Below, in pieces: positions 17,341 through 26,658 of a DNA stretch of 64,000 bases. Source of the DNA: Arthrobacter terrae (GTDB lineage: Bacteria > Actinomycetota > Actinomycetes > Actinomycetales > Micrococcaceae); the NCBI RefSeq assembly GCF_015708085.1, contig NZ_JADNYM010000001.1, forward strand, positions 62,001 to 126,000, in the 5' to 3' direction. The position numbers and the translations under genes were made by a program. The notes below the pieces were generated by a model that saw only the letters and a list, made by a program, of their open reading frames with translations, did not search any database and was not told the origin of the DNA. Numbering within the stretch: position 1 is the first letter of the stretch; every line of letters begins with the position of its first letter.

Positions 17341-18165
17341 TCACAGTTGCGGGACCCATGCGAATGCACGGCCCGGCGCGCCGGTGCCGCGGGCGATCTT
17401 CAACGGCGCGAAACAGAAAACGGCACCGCGGACGGGCAGCCGGTCGAGGTTCCCCAAAGCCTCGATGAACGCCACCCGCGCTTCCAGCCCCGCGTAATGG
17501 ACACCAGCCCCGTCATGGCAGGACCCCATACTCACCCCGTCCGTCCCAACGCAAGTCACACCACGATCCATAATGTGGCGCATTGCGTTGCTGTCCGGGG
17601 CGGGCCAACCGGGACCATCCCGTGTGACGAGCGCGCGATAGCAGTACTCGAGCCCTGCAGAACCCGGCAGATAGCGCTTGTCCCAACCTGTACGGAAGAG
17701 AACAATATCGCCGACGGTAAGCTCACCGTTGTCACGCTCCCATTTAGCGATGAAATCCTTGGTGATCGTGGGCGACACACCCGGCGCCGAATCAGGAAGA
17801 TTTGCTGGAATATCGATCACCACGGCCGGACCGATGAGCTGATTCAGGGCTATCTGTTCCACCGTTACGGAGCCAACGTCCGCAGCATGGGGTAACCCGG
17901 TCTTCACTTCGGGGATAAAGTGAGCCGGGGCATCGACGTGGGTTCCAGTGTGCTCGTCGATGAGCAACCATCGGGTCTGATAGGGCCCCGTTGCATTCTT
18001 CAGCGGAGCTGCCTGATCGTCAACGTTGTTGAAATAGTTGAACGTCTTTTGCTGGTACGGCATATGCGTCGCCCAGGCCGCCGGCAGTTCCTCTGCAAGG
18101 AGCAGCGTGAGGTCGACAATGGTCAGCTCCGTTAACGAGCGCGCTGTGGAGTCGTCGAGCGTCAT
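17341..18165 (-). CDS. Cyclase family protein (kynurenine formamidase-like, PF04199)
   Basis: About 274 residues with the metal-binding motif HTGTHVDAPAHF in its N-terminal half and a conserved later block TCVGTDGVSMGSC. The family includes Mn/Zn hydrolases such as kynurenine formamidase and isatin hydrolase. ATG 18165 has GGAAG upstream; the longer frame from 18198 lacks a ribosome site. Its partner is the MFS gene at 15967-17292, suggesting uptake and hydrolysis of an amide, ester or lactone that may feed the aromatic pathway. The substrate is unknown. Confidence 0.8.
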   Translation of the reverse strand: MTLDDSTARSLTELTIVDLTLLLAEELPAAWATHMPYQQKTFNYFNNVDDQAAPLKNATGPYQTRWLLIDEHTGTHVDAPAHFIPEVKTGLPHAADVGSVTVEQIALNQLIGPAVVIDIPANLPDSAPGVSPTITKDFIAKWERDNGELTVGDIVLFRTGWDKRYLPGSAGLEYCYRALVTRDGPGWPAPDSNAMRHIMDRGVTCVGTDGVSMGSCHDGAGVHYAGLEARVAFIEALGNLDRLPVRGAVFCFAPLKIARGTGAPGRAFAWVPQL

Positions 18166-18475
18166 GGTAATGGCTTCCCGTCTGTGACGGACTTCCATAA
18201 ACCGTACTCACGATCCGTAGCATACAAGGCCGCCGTTTGTTATTATCCGCGTCGATTGGGGGAAGCGTCAATGCCCCAGGTGCCCCCGCGTATCATTGCG
18301 AACACCGCGATCTGCTGGTCGGCTACGCGATCCGGGACATGGTCTTGCTCGCCCCGCAGGACGGCCCGCCCAGTCCTTTTCCATCGCTGACGTGCTGCGC
18401 ACGCTGGACAAAACCAGCCGGCAGCACCGCGCCTGACGCCGGATCAGCAGCAGGCGATTCACGGTATGAGCTCGA
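18166..18475. other. Non-coding gap between the cyclase gene and pcaJ
   Basis: About 310 bases between two genes on the same strand. No convincing gene, RNA or terminator was seen. It probably carries the promoter of the cyclase/MFS pair and the end of the pca transcript. Confidence 0.5.
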
Positions 18476-19144
18476 CTAATCGTCAAGCAGCTCGACGCCG
18501 ATCCGCTCCTGCAGTTCCGCAAACGTGGTCCCGAAGGTTTCCCGGACGCGCACGCCGTCGGGCCCGATCAGGAAAACGGCTTCATTCGTGTATATCCGGG
18601 TCACGCAGCCAACACCTGTCAGGGGATAGCTGCATGTCTGCACCAGCTTGGCCGCGCCTTCCTTGGTAAAAAGGGACATCATCACGTATACGTCCTTGGC
18701 GCCCGTGGCCAAGTCCATGGCCCCGCCCACGGCGGGAATCGCGTCCGGTGCGCCGGTGTTCCAGTTCGCCAGGTCGCCGGTAGCGGATACTTGGAAGGCT
18801 CCGAGGACACAGACATCCAGATGTCCGCCACGCATCATGGCGAACGAGTCCGCGTGGTGGAAATAGGAGGCTCCGGGTAGCTCCGTGACGGGGATCTTGC
18901 CGGCGTTGATCAGGTCCTCGTCGATTTGATCGCCCACGGCCACCGGGCCCATGCCGAGCATTCCGTTCTCGGTGTGCAGCGTCACGTGCTGTTCCGCGGT
19001 CAAGTAGTTGGAGACCAGCGTCGGCTGGCCGATGCCCAGGTTCACGAAGGATCCTTGGGCTATATCACCGGCCACCAGTTGGGCAAGTTGCTCCTTGCCC
19101 AGTCGTTGGCTGCCCGGTCGTTTACTGCTGAGTCCTTTGCTCAT
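18476..19144 (-). CDS. pcaJ: 3-oxoadipate CoA-transferase subunit B
   Basis: 222 residues of the CoA transferase family I beta subunit. The catalytic Glu lies in HTENGMLGMGP, and GGHLDVCVLGAFQVS follows. With subunit A it moves CoA from succinyl-CoA to 3-oxoadipate. It is the last gene of the pcaHGBDCFIJ run and overlaps pcaI by 4 bases (ATGA), matching the equimolar complex. The pca context makes the assignment firmer than family alone. Confidence 0.92.
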   Translation of the reverse strand: MSKGLSSKRPGSQRLGKEQLAQLVAGDIAQGSFVNLGIGQPTLVSNYLTAEQHVTLHTENGMLGMGPVAVGDQIDEDLINAGKIPVTELPGASYFHHADSFAMMRGGHLDVCVLGAFQVSATGDLANWNTGAPDAIPAVGGAMDLATGAKDVYVMMSLFTKEGAAKLVQTCSYPLTGVGCVTRIYTNEAVFLIGPDGVRVRETFGTTFAELQERIGVELLDD

Positions 19145-19836
19145 TGCCGGCTCCGCTCTCTTTCGGTTCGAGCTGGTGCATCCAACCGGACGACCGTGTT
19201 GACGTAAATCCCCGGCGTGACGACGTTCTCGGGATCGAGGTCACCCGTGGGCACCACGCTGCCCACCTGCACAATCGTATTGATCGCCGCGGCGGCCATG
19301 ATCGGGCCGAAGTTCCGCGCTGTCTTCCGGTACACCAGGTTCCCGGCTTTGTCTGCCGTGAGGGCCTTGATCAGGGCGACGTCGCCGTAAATCGGGGTTT
19401 CATAGACGTGTCCGCGCCCATCGATCATTCTTGTTTCCCGGTCTTCGGCCAGCATCGTGCCGTAGCCGGTGGGCGTGAAGAAGCCGCCGATTCCCGCCCC
19501 GGCGGCGCGGATGCGTTCGGCCAGGTTGCCTTGCGGAACCAGCTCCAGTTCGATCTCCCCGGCACGGTAGGCGGCGTCGAAGTGCCACGAATCCGACTGG
19601 CGGGGGAAGGAACAGATGACCTTGTCCACTCGGCGTTCCTTGATCAGCAGCGCCAAACCTGCATCCCCTTGACCGGCATTATTGTTGACCACTGTCAGTC
19701 CCGTCGCGCCGCCGTCGAGCAGGGCTGTGATCAGTTCCATTGGCTGCCCGGCGTTGCCGAAACCACCGATCAGCACGGTTGCCCCGTCGCTGATGCCGGC
19801 CACTGCCTCGGCAGCGGATTGCACAAAATTGAGCAT
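19141..19836 (-). CDS. pcaI: 3-oxoadipate CoA-transferase subunit A
   Basis: 231 residues with the CoA transferase alpha-subunit motif LIGGFGNAGQPMELI near the N-terminus and later ADKAGNLVYRKTARNFGPIMAAAA. The ATG at 19836 was chosen because GGGAGG precedes it by 8 bases; a longer open frame continues upstream inside pcaF but lacks similarity. It pairs with pcaJ, which overlaps its 3' end. Confidence 0.92.
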   Translation of the reverse strand: MLNFVQSAAEAVAGISDGATVLIGGFGNAGQPMELITALLDGGATGLTVVNNNAGQGDAGLALLIKERRVDKVICSFPRQSDSWHFDAAYRAGEIELELVPQGNLAERIRAAGAGIGGFFTPTGYGTMLAEDRETRMIDGRGHVYETPIYGDVALIKALTADKAGNLVYRKTARNFGPIMAAAAINTIVQVGSVVPTGDLDPENVVTPGIYVNTVVRLDAPARTERERSRQ

Positions 19837-19867
19837 CAGCTCAGCCTCCCTAAGTGTGTGAACGTCC

Positions 19868-21079
19868 TCAATTGCGGGCCGCGTGGACGTTTTCCAAGAC
19901 GACGGCCAGCCCTTGGCCCACCCCGATGCAGATCGCGGCCACACCCCACCGCTCACCGCTGCGCTCGAGGCGGCGGGCCAGCGTGCCCAGAATCCGGATG
20001 CCGGAGGCACCCAGCGGGTGGCCGATGGACACGGCACCGCCCCAGGCATTGACGATCTCCGGAGCGATGCCCCACGCATCGATGCAGGCCAGCGATTGTG
20101 CCGCGAAGGCCTCATTGAGTTCGACGGCGGCTACTTCACCCCAGCCGATTCCGGCCCGTTTGAGCGCCAAATTCGCGGCCTCCACGGGGGCAAAGCCAAA
20201 GAATTGCGGTTCGAGGGCACATGCGCCGCGCCCGACGATGCGGGCCAGCGGTTCCGTTCCCAACAGGCCAGCCGCTCGCTCCGAACCAATCAGCGCAGCA
20301 GAGGCGCCGTCGTTCAGCGGTGAGGCATTCCCGGCGGTGACAGTGCCGCCGTCGTCCGTTTCGGACTCCTTACGGAAGACTGTCTTCAACCCAGCCAGCT
20401 TCGCAGCAGAACTGCCGGGACGGATGCTCTCGTCGCGATCCAGCGTGGTGCCCGGGACCTTGACAATCTGGTTGTCGTAATACCCTGCGGTCCAGGCAGC
20501 ATCGGCCCGATTGTGCGAGGACGCCGCGAACTCATCCTGGCGCTGGCGCGAAATGCTGTGCCGTTGGCGCAGCTGCTCGGTGGCCTCGCCGAGGGAAACA
20601 GTCCACTCGGCCGGCATCGCCGGGTTGACCAGCCGCCAGCCCAAAGTGGTCGATGCGAGGGCAAGGTCACCAGCCGGGTAAGGTCTTTCCGTCTTGGGCA
20701 GGACCCACGGGGCACGGCTCATGGACTCAACCCCACCGATGGCGATCAGCTCGGCTTCACCGGTATTGATTTGGCGGGAAGCGATAATCGCCGCATCCAG
20801 GCTGGAACCGCAGAGCCGGTTGACCGTGGTCCCTGGAATGGACGTCGGCAACCCAGCCAGCAACGTCGCCATCCGCGCTACGTTGCGGTTTTCCTCACCG
20901 GCACCGTTGGCGTTGCCGAAGACGACCTCATCAATGTGGGCCGGATCCAGAGCCGGAGCCCTGGAAATTATTTCCCTAAGCACCAGCGCTGCCAGGTCAT
21001 CCGGACGGACGCCGGCAAGAGCTCCACCAAACCTGCCAAACGGTGTCCGGACTGCGTCGTAGAGAAAGGCCTGATTCAC
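19868..21079 (-). CDS. pcaF: 3-oxoadipyl-CoA thiolase
   Basis: 403 residues of the thiolase family. The acylated Cys90 lies in VNRLCGSSLDA, the general base His in NAWGGAVSIGHPLGASG, and the second Cys in AAICIGVGQG. It cleaves 3-oxoadipyl-CoA to succinyl-CoA and acetyl-CoA, the last step of the pathway. The GTG start overlaps the pcaC stop as GTGA, indicating translational coupling. Position inside the pca operon supports PcaF rather than a general acetyl-CoA acetyltransferase. Confidence 0.92.
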   Translation of the reverse strand: MNQAFLYDAVRTPFGRFGGALAGVRPDDLAALVLREIISRAPALDPAHIDEVVFGNANGAGEENRNVARMATLLAGLPTSIPGTTVNRLCGSSLDAAIIASRQINTGEAELIAIGGVESMSRAPWVLPKTERPYPAGDLALASTTLGWRLVNPAMPAEWTVSLGEATEQLRQRHSISRQRQDEFAASSHNRADAAWTAGYYDNQIVKVPGTTLDRDESIRPGSSAAKLAGLKTVFRKESETDDGGTVTAGNASPLNDGASAALIGSERAAGLLGTEPLARIVGRGACALEPQFFGFAPVEAANLALKRAGIGWGEVAAVELNEAFAAQSLACIDAWGIAPEIVNAWGGAVSIGHPLGASGIRILGTLARRLERSGERWGVAAICIGVGQGLAVVLENVHAARN

Positions 21080-21519
21080 TGTGCTCCTTCAACGGGATTC
21101 TCATTATCAATTGTCGCAAATACCCCTTGGGCGATCTTGAACCCACTGTTCGCGGCCGGCACCCCACAATATATAGCCGAGTGCAGCAAAACCTCTTTAA
21201 TCTCCGCGCGGGTCATGCCGTTAGTCAGGGCGGCCCGAACATGCATGGCGAACTCCTCCCAGTGCCCGTGGGCAATCATGGCGGTGAGCGTAATGGCGCT
21301 GCGGGTGGCGCGTGGCAAGCCCGGGCGGGTCCAGATGCTTCCCCACGCATAACGGGTGATCATGTTCTGAAACTCGTCGGTGAAGTCATCGATGCCGGCG
21401 TTGGCACGATCAACGTGGGCATCGCCAAGGACTTGGCGGCGGACGGCCATTCCCTCGTCGTAGATGCTTTGCTGGGAGGCGGCCGGATCGGTACTGGCCG
21501 GAGGGGAAGTTGCGTTCAT
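21076..21519 (-). CDS. pcaC: 4-carboxymuconolactone decarboxylase
   Basis: 147 residues of the carboxymuconolactone decarboxylase family, close to the usual PcaC length. The core reads RRQVLGDAHVDRANA, YAWGSIWTRPGLPRATRS, TLTAMIAHGHWEEFAMHVRAAL and HSAIYCGVPAANSGF. It decarboxylates 4-carboxymuconolactone to 3-oxoadipate enol-lactone. PcaC is a free-standing gene here, not fused to PcaD as the PcaL of some actinobacteria. A 110-base GC-rich gap separates it from pcaD. Confidence 0.92.
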   Translation of the reverse strand: MNATSPPASTDPAASQQSIYDEGMAVRRQVLGDAHVDRANAGIDDFTDEFQNMITRYAWGSIWTRPGLPRATRSAITLTAMIAHGHWEEFAMHVRAALTNGMTRAEIKEVLLHSAIYCGVPAANSGFKIAQGVFATIDNENPVEGAQ

Positions 21520-21630
21520 GGGTGTGGAGTCCTTTTGTCGGCGGGCGGGCGGGGCGGCCACCGGGCGTGGCGGCGAGGGCGGGCGACGGCGGGTATGCGG
21601 CTAGGCGGTGGGCGCCGGTCGGATGGGCTG

Positions 21631-22434
21631 CTAGGCGAAGAATCCGCGCAACAGGGCGGCCGTTTCTTCCGGCGCCTCAAGTGGCGCCTGGTGTGCAGCA
21701 CCGGGTACGACGGCGGAACGGCCGTTCCGGACGCCTGAACCGATCGTCTCGGCGACGGCGGGCGGGCAAATCGGGTCGAGTTCGCCTGCGATGGCCAGCA
21801 GCGGCGCCTCGATGGCACCGAGGCGGTCGCGGACATCGAAGTCCGCCAGCGCCCGGCAGGCGAACGCGTAGCTGAAGCGGTCGGCGTCTTGGAGCGAGTG
21901 CAGGAGCGCTGCGGCGCGGTCCGGGTAGGCTTCCATGAAGCCCGGAGCGAACCAGCGCTGAGCCGATCCGACCACCTGCGTGGGCGTCCCCTGCACGCGC
22001 ACGGTTTCAGCCCGGTCCAACCATCCCTGCGGCTCGCCGAACTGTGCGGAGGAACAGATCGCCGCGACCGCCGAGAACACCCCCTCGTGACCGGTCCCCT
22101 GGTCCAGCGCCAGCTGTAGCGCCACCCCACCGGCCAGTGAGACACCGGCGTAGTAGACCTTCCGGTCCGCTCCGTCGCACAACTGTGCAGCGATGTCCCT
22201 GACGCCGGAGGCGAGCTCGGCGACGCTGAATGCCTCGGTCGCCGCCGGGCTGGCACCGTGACCGGGCAGGTCAACACCCACCACCTCAAAGCCCTCGAGG
22301 TAGGGCACCGCCGCGCCCCAGAGAGCCCGCACACCCGTGCCCAGTCCGGCACCCACGATGAGCAGCGGCTTGGCAGTAGCCGGTAGTGGGTTGCCCGCAC
22401 CCAATAGCGTCGCAGTGATTTTCGGGATGCTCAC
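21631..22434 (-). CDS. pcaD: 3-oxoadipate enol-lactonase
   Basis: About 267 residues, an alpha/beta hydrolase. The nucleophile is Ser99 in AGVSLAGG, the acid Asp lies in GELDPICPP, and the His in GAAHQAPLEAPE. It hydrolyses the enol-lactone to 3-oxoadipate. The GTG start at 22434 overlaps the pcaB stop as GTGA with GGAG upstream; an in-frame ATG at 22446 is the alternative. It is not fused to pcaC. Confidence 0.88.
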   Translation of the reverse strand: MSIPKITATLLGAGNPLPATAKPLLIVGAGLGTGVRALWGAAVPYLEGFEVVGVDLPGHGASPAATEAFSVAELASGVRDIAAQLCDGADRKVYYAGVSLAGGVALQLALDQGTGHEGVFSAVAAICSSAQFGEPQGWLDRAETVRVQGTPTQVVGSAQRWFAPGFMEAYPDRAAALLHSLQDADRFSYAFACRALADFDVRDRLGAIEAPLLAIAGELDPICPPAVAETIGSGVRNGRSAVVPGAAHQAPLEAPEETAALLRGFFA

Positions 22435-23894
22435 GTGGCACTCCATTCCTGATGGGTGGCAATTATCCGGAAGATTAGTTCGTCCGCGGCACCGAGGTAC
22501 TTCGACGGATCCAGCAACGCTGCGAGCTCGGCATCATTGAGCCGCTCGGGCGGAACCGTCTGGCGGAGGGATTCCGCCAGTGCTGCGGGGCCACCCCGCG
22601 ACTCCTCCACGAGGGCCTGCACCCGCTTCTTCCCGGCCCCGGGATTCCCCTCGTCGAGGAGGGGCGCCACGACGGCCATGATCTTTTCGCTGAGCAGCAA
22701 CGGTCCCGTAAGTTCCAGGTTGGCCTGCATACGGTCGGCGTGCACCTGGAGGCCGGTGGCGAGTTCGGCAAGTTTCGCGGCTGCTCCGCCAGCAAGCCGA
22801 AGCAGCTGCCGAAGGGCCTGCCACTCGACGTGCCATGACCCGTCCGGCCGCTGGTCGACGACGGCGCCGGCGGCTGCTTGAAGCTGCACCTGGTAGCCGG
22901 GGCCGGCCAGTGCCGCGCTGTGGATGAGCACGGAGAGCACCGGATTTTGCTTTTGCGGCATGGCAGATGAGACTCCCCTGCCGGCGGCAACCGGCTCGGA
23001 TACCTCGCCGATTTCGGGCCGGTTGAGCAACAGGACGTCGTTGGCCACGGTCCCAGCAGCGGCCAGCACATCGGCGAGGGCCTGGCCAAGTTCGGTGACG
23101 GGCAGCCGGTTCGTCTGCCAGGGAAAACCAGGATCCGTCAGCCCCAATCGAGCGGCGAGGTCGGCGGCGAGGTCCAGCGCGCCGCCGTCGGCTGAGCCTG
23201 CCGCCCGTCCACCGATTTGGCGACGCTCGGTGAGCAGGCTTACGCCCGCCATCGTCCCGGCTGCTCCTCCCCACTGTAACGGCAGACCGGCCGCGACGGT
23301 GCCGAGCCGGCTACCGGCGTGGCCCACGCCGGAGAGCCATTGGGCGGCTTTCAGTCCGAAGGTGGAGGGCAGCGAATGTTGCGTCAGGGTCCGGGCGGCG
23401 CACAGAGTACGGCGGTGCCGCTCGGCCAGTGCGGCCATGGCCCGGGCCGCGGTGCGCAGGTCCGCTTCGATCAGTGCCACGGCCCGATGAGCCACCAGCA
23501 TCAGTGCCGTGTCCACAATGTCCTGGCTGGTGGCGCCCTGATGGATCGCGGCCGCTGCGGCCGGGTTGCTGGTACGGACCTGTTCGCGCAGGTCCGCCAG
23601 CAGCGGGATCAGCGGGTTGCCCCCGCCCTGGGAACGGGCTGCGATGGACGCCGCGTCATACCGATCCTGACTGGCCGCGGCCAACACCGGATCTACTAGC
23701 TCCGGATCCAGGTAGCCAGCGTCGGCCAGGACGCGAACCCAGGCGGCTTCGACGTCGAGCATCGCTTGGATCAGCGCACGGTCACCGGTCCGGGCAGCCA
23801 CGGGTGTCCCAGCCCAAGCCGGTGAGAGCAGGCCGACGTCGGCACTGTCCGCAGCGTTGTCGGCGGCGGCGGCAGCGGAATCCGGCACGCTCAT
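22431..23894 (-). CDS. pcaB: 3-carboxy-cis,cis-muconate cycloisomerase
   Basis: 487 residues of the fumarase/aspartase superfamily. The signature loop SSAMPQKQNPVLSV holds the flexible catalytic Ser, and GATSQDIVDTALML and TLTQHSLPSTFGLK give the other active-site blocks. It closes 3-carboxymuconate to 4-carboxymuconolactone. Somewhat longer than typical (about 450) because of an Ala/Asp-rich N-terminus. It overlaps pcaG upstream and pcaD downstream by 4 bases each. Confidence 0.92.
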   Translation of the reverse strand: MSVPDSAAAAADNAADSADVGLLSPAWAGTPVAARTGDRALIQAMLDVEAAWVRVLADAGYLDPELVDPVLAAASQDRYDAASIAARSQGGGNPLIPLLADLREQVRTSNPAAAAAIHQGATSQDIVDTALMLVAHRAVALIEADLRTAARAMAALAERHRRTLCAARTLTQHSLPSTFGLKAAQWLSGVGHAGSRLGTVAAGLPLQWGGAAGTMAGVSLLTERRQIGGRAAGSADGGALDLAADLAARLGLTDPGFPWQTNRLPVTELGQALADVLAAAGTVANDVLLLNRPEIGEVSEPVAAGRGVSSAMPQKQNPVLSVLIHSAALAGPGYQVQLQAAAGAVVDQRPDGSWHVEWQALRQLLRLAGGAAAKLAELATGLQVHADRMQANLELTGPLLLSEKIMAVVAPLLDEGNPGAGKKRVQALVEESRGGPAALAESLRQTVPPERLNDAELAALLDPSKYLGAADELIFRIIATHQEWSAT

Positions 23895-24487
23895 GCCTCC
23901 GCGAAGCTAAGGAAAACCGTCTCGCCAGGTCCCTGGAGTCGGATGTCCCACAACAAGTCTCCGCTGGATTCGCGGGTGGCGATAAGCGTGTCGCGGCGGT
24001 CCTCGGGCAGTGCCGACAGTACTGGATCCTGCGCCAGCGCGGCGGTATCCTCCGGCAGGTATACGCGGGTGTGCAGCTTGTTCAGCAGTCCGCGCGCGAA
24101 GACGACGACGGCGATGAAGGGTGCGCTGCCGGGTTTCGTCGCGCCGGGGTTAAGCGTAGTGAAGGTGTAGGAGCCGGTGTTGTCCACCGACTCGCGCCCC
24201 CAGCCGGTGAAGGTGTAGCCGTCCCGGACCAAGGAACCCGGTTCCTGCACGATCGTGCCATCCTCGTCCGCCTGCCAAATTTCCAGCAAGGCATCCGGAA
24301 TGGGGTCACCCTGGCCGTCATAGACGGTCCCGTGCAACCGGAGGGCGCCCGGCCGCGCCTGAGGGACAAGTTCTCCATCTTTGGCATATGGCAAGGCATA
24401 TTCGAAGAACGGCCCAATGGTCTGTCCGGGCGTGGCGGGAAGCTTCGGGATAGTCCGCGTTGCTTCAGTGCCTGTTTGTTCTGGCAT
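23891..24487 (-). CDS. pcaG: Protocatechuate 3,4-dioxygenase alpha subunit
   Basis: 198 residues of the intradiol ring-cleavage dioxygenase family. It begins with TPGQTIGPFFEYALPYAKDG, continues LHGTVYDGQGDPIPDALLEIWQAD, and ends WDIRLQGPGETVFLSF. Like other alpha subunits it lacks the full iron-ligand set, which the beta subunit supplies. Its start overlaps the pcaH stop (TAATG), fitting a strict 1:1 complex. Confidence 0.94.
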   Translation of the reverse strand: MPEQTGTEATRTIPKLPATPGQTIGPFFEYALPYAKDGELVPQARPGALRLHGTVYDGQGDPIPDALLEIWQADEDGTIVQEPGSLVRDGYTFTGWGRESVDNTGSYTFTTLNPGATKPGSAPFIAVVVFARGLLNKLHTRVYLPEDTAALAQDPVLSALPEDRRDTLIATRESSGDLLWDIRLQGPGETVFLSFAEA

Positions 24488-25305
24488 TATTCTGCATCCT
24501 CGTCTTCCATCCAGGTCCGGTTGCTACCACTGAGGACAATGTCCCAGTTGTAGCCGGTGGCCCACTCGTGTGTCGTGATGTCGTGATCGTAGCGCGCCAC
24601 GAGCAGGTCCCGGGCCTTCTGGTCCGTGATGGACTGGTAAATCGGGTCCAGCGCAAACAACGGGTCTCCGGGGAAGTACATCTGGGTGATCATGCGCTGC
24701 GTGAAGTCTGTGCCAAAGATCGAGAAGTGGATGTGCGCGGGCCGCCAGGCGTTGTAGTGGTTCTTCCATGGGTACGGGCCCGGCTTGATGGTGGTGAACT
24801 CATAGCTGCCGTCGGCACCGGTAATGCACCGCCCGGCGCCGGTAAAGTTTGGGTCGATCGGCGCCGGATGCTGGTCCCGTTTGTGGATGTATCGACCGGC
24901 CGAGTTGGCCTGCCAGATCTCCACCAGCTGGCCCCGCACCGGGTGACCATCGCCGTCGAGCACCCGGCCACGCACCTCCAACCGTTCCCCCAGCGGCTCA
25001 CCGTTGTGCTGGATGGTCAGATCGCTTTCCAGTTCGTGGACGTCCCGATGCCCGAACGCGGGGCTCCACAATTCAATGGTCTCCGGATCGGCATGATGCA
25101 GGTCCTTCGTGGGGTGGCGCAGAACGGAGCTTCGGTAGGGGGCGAAGTCAATACGTGGCTGCGTTTCCTGGGCCGCCCCGCCCGCAAGCCCATCCTGGTA
25201 ACTGCGGTGGACGGCCTCGATTTCGGCACTCAGCGAGGCTTGGCTGTCAGCTGCCGCCTCGGAACTGACGACCACGTGGCTGTCGTCAAAGGTTTCATCT
25301 GCCAT
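24487..25305 (-). CDS. pcaH: Protocatechuate 3,4-dioxygenase beta subunit
   Basis: 272 residues. The Fe(III) ligands are Tyr139, Tyr178, His191 and His193; their spacing (39, 13, 2) equals that of the Pseudomonas beta subunit. It cleaves protocatechuate to 3-carboxy-cis,cis-muconate. The start at 25305 has AGGAG eight bases upstream; an open frame to 25422 has no such support. First gene of the pca run, with the control region at 25306-25476 between it and the IclR regulator. Confidence 0.94.
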   Translation of the reverse strand: MADETFDDSHVVVSSEAAADSQASLSAEIEAVHRSYQDGLAGGAAQETQPRIDFAPYRSSVLRHPTKDLHHADPETIELWSPAFGHRDVHELESDLTIQHNGEPLGERLEVRGRVLDGDGHPVRGQLVEIWQANSAGRYIHKRDQHPAPIDPNFTGAGRCITGADGSYEFTTIKPGPYPWKNHYNAWRPAHIHFSIFGTDFTQRMITQMYFPGDPLFALDPIYQSITDQKARDLLVARYDHDITTHEWATGYNWDIVLSGSNRTWMEDEDAE

Positions 25306-25454
25306 GATATGAACTCCTATTCGTGGTTTGAGTATGGTGTTCCGGCTGTGATGGCGTCGAAGAGCACCAACGTGCCGGCCATTGGGTCTCCCGTGACAAA
25401 GCTGATGTGAACCTCTCTCCACTGTGACAGGGACTACATTTCACCGCCTTCCTT

Positions 25455-25471
25455 TTCTCAATCAATGAGAA
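25455..25471. promoter_or_regulatory. Inverted repeat TTCTCA-N5-TGAGAA upstream of pcaH
   Basis: Perfect 6-bp arms with a 5-base spacer, between the IclR gene stop and pcaH, about 150 bases before the pcaH start. It could be an operator for the IclR protein or a weak hairpin after that gene. Confidence 0.4.
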
Positions 25472-25476
25472 TGTGA

Positions 25477-26232
25477 CTAGTCAACATGCTCCCCCATCGC
25501 CCGGGCTATTCCCCGGGCACCGGTCAGCAGGACAGGAAGGATTGAATGGACTTTGCCCTCATCGCGGGCAACCACGACCCCCAATGCGGCAACGGCAATT
25601 CGCCCGCGGCCCAACACCGGAACGGCGATCCCCGTCGTCTCCTCGTCCACCAGTCCGTTAAAAGCGGCGAACCCCTGTCCCCTGACCAAGGCGAGAGCCT
25701 GCCTGGAGTCAGCCAGTCCAGTTTCAGAAGGCAGGAACGCATTTGGGTGGCCGCGCAGATACGCCTCCTGAACGTGGACGGGCGCAAAGGCCAGAAGCAC
25801 CATGCCGGCAGAGGTCCGATGGACGGGAAGCCGACCCGCCACGCGGGCCTGATTGACCACCGAATCGCGGCCGGAAAGCCGTTCGATGACCAGCACCTCA
25901 TCATCTCGAAGCACCGCCAACTGGGTGTGCTGGCCAACCACCGCCTGAATGTCCTCCATGAAGGGCATCGCGGCTTCCCGCAGGTCCAGGGCAGCGGAAC
26001 TCCTGTTCGCCAGCTCCCACAAGCCGAGGCCAAGCCGCAGGCTCCCCGATGCATCTTTACGCAAAAAGTCGTGGGACAACAACTGATCCGCCAAACGATA
26101 AGCGGTTGCCAGCGGGACGTTCGCCCGGACGGCCAAGGCACCAATTGTGAGCGACGGAGCATCCGCCCCAAAGGCGCTCAGAATCCGCACCAGCCGATCC
26201 AGCGATGAGTCCCCCGACTTCGAATTAGCCAT
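25477..26232 (-). CDS. IclR-family transcriptional regulator, probable pca regulator
   Basis: 251 residues from ATG 26232, or 266 from ATG 26277. An N-terminal winged helix (SLTIGALAVRANVPLATAYR) is followed by the IclR effector domain with RLPVHRTSAGMVLLAF and DEETTGIAVPVLGRGRIAVAALG. IclR proteins such as PcaR, PcaU and PobR commonly control protocatechuate and hydroxybenzoate genes. It is directly upstream of pcaH on the same strand, so control of the pca operon is the natural inference. Activator or repressor action cannot be read. Confidence 0.85.
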   Translation of the reverse strand: MANSKSGDSSLDRLVRILSAFGADAPSLTIGALAVRANVPLATAYRLADQLLSHDFLRKDASGSLRLGLGLWELANRSSAALDLREAAMPFMEDIQAVVGQHTQLAVLRDDEVLVIERLSGRDSVVNQARVAGRLPVHRTSAGMVLLAFAPVHVQEAYLRGHPNAFLPSETGLADSRQALALVRGQGFAAFNGLVDEETTGIAVPVLGRGRIAVAALGVVVARDEGKVHSILPVLLTGARGIARAMGEHVD

Positions 26233-26277
26233 AATGCCATGCTGCCACGCCCCAACCACTGGAGGTGATTTCCCCAT

Positions 26278-26658
26278 CCTCGAGCCCCCGGAATTCAGGT
26301 CTCAGGTAAAGAGCCCGGCAAGGCGCCTAAGGCACGTCATACAGTGAGGCAACGGTGGCCTTTTCCCTCGATGCCTCTGACTTTGCTGGGACGCTGCACC
26401 GTTTTGTCCACAGAGCAAGTCGCAGTACTGGTAATCGCCAACGCTGCGACTCTTGAATAGCATGTTCGGCAGCACTCTGCCGGTCCCCGAGACGTGCCAG
26501 AATTCTCCCCAGATGGATCTGACTGAACCTGCATCGCCCGGGCCAGCCTGCCGGCTGGCACCGGCCGGACAAATCTCCTTTGGAGCACCGTCCGGCGATC
26601 ACCGATATGGTTTAGTTGGCAAGGTTCGGCTGCCGAATAGGCCGGACAGGAATCGAAA
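26278..26658. other. Non-coding gap upstream of the IclR gene
   Basis: About 380 bases between divergent genes. Short open frames on both strands show no recognisable family. It should hold the promoters of the IclR gene and of the oxidoreductase at 26659; no clear operator was found. Confidence 0.5.
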
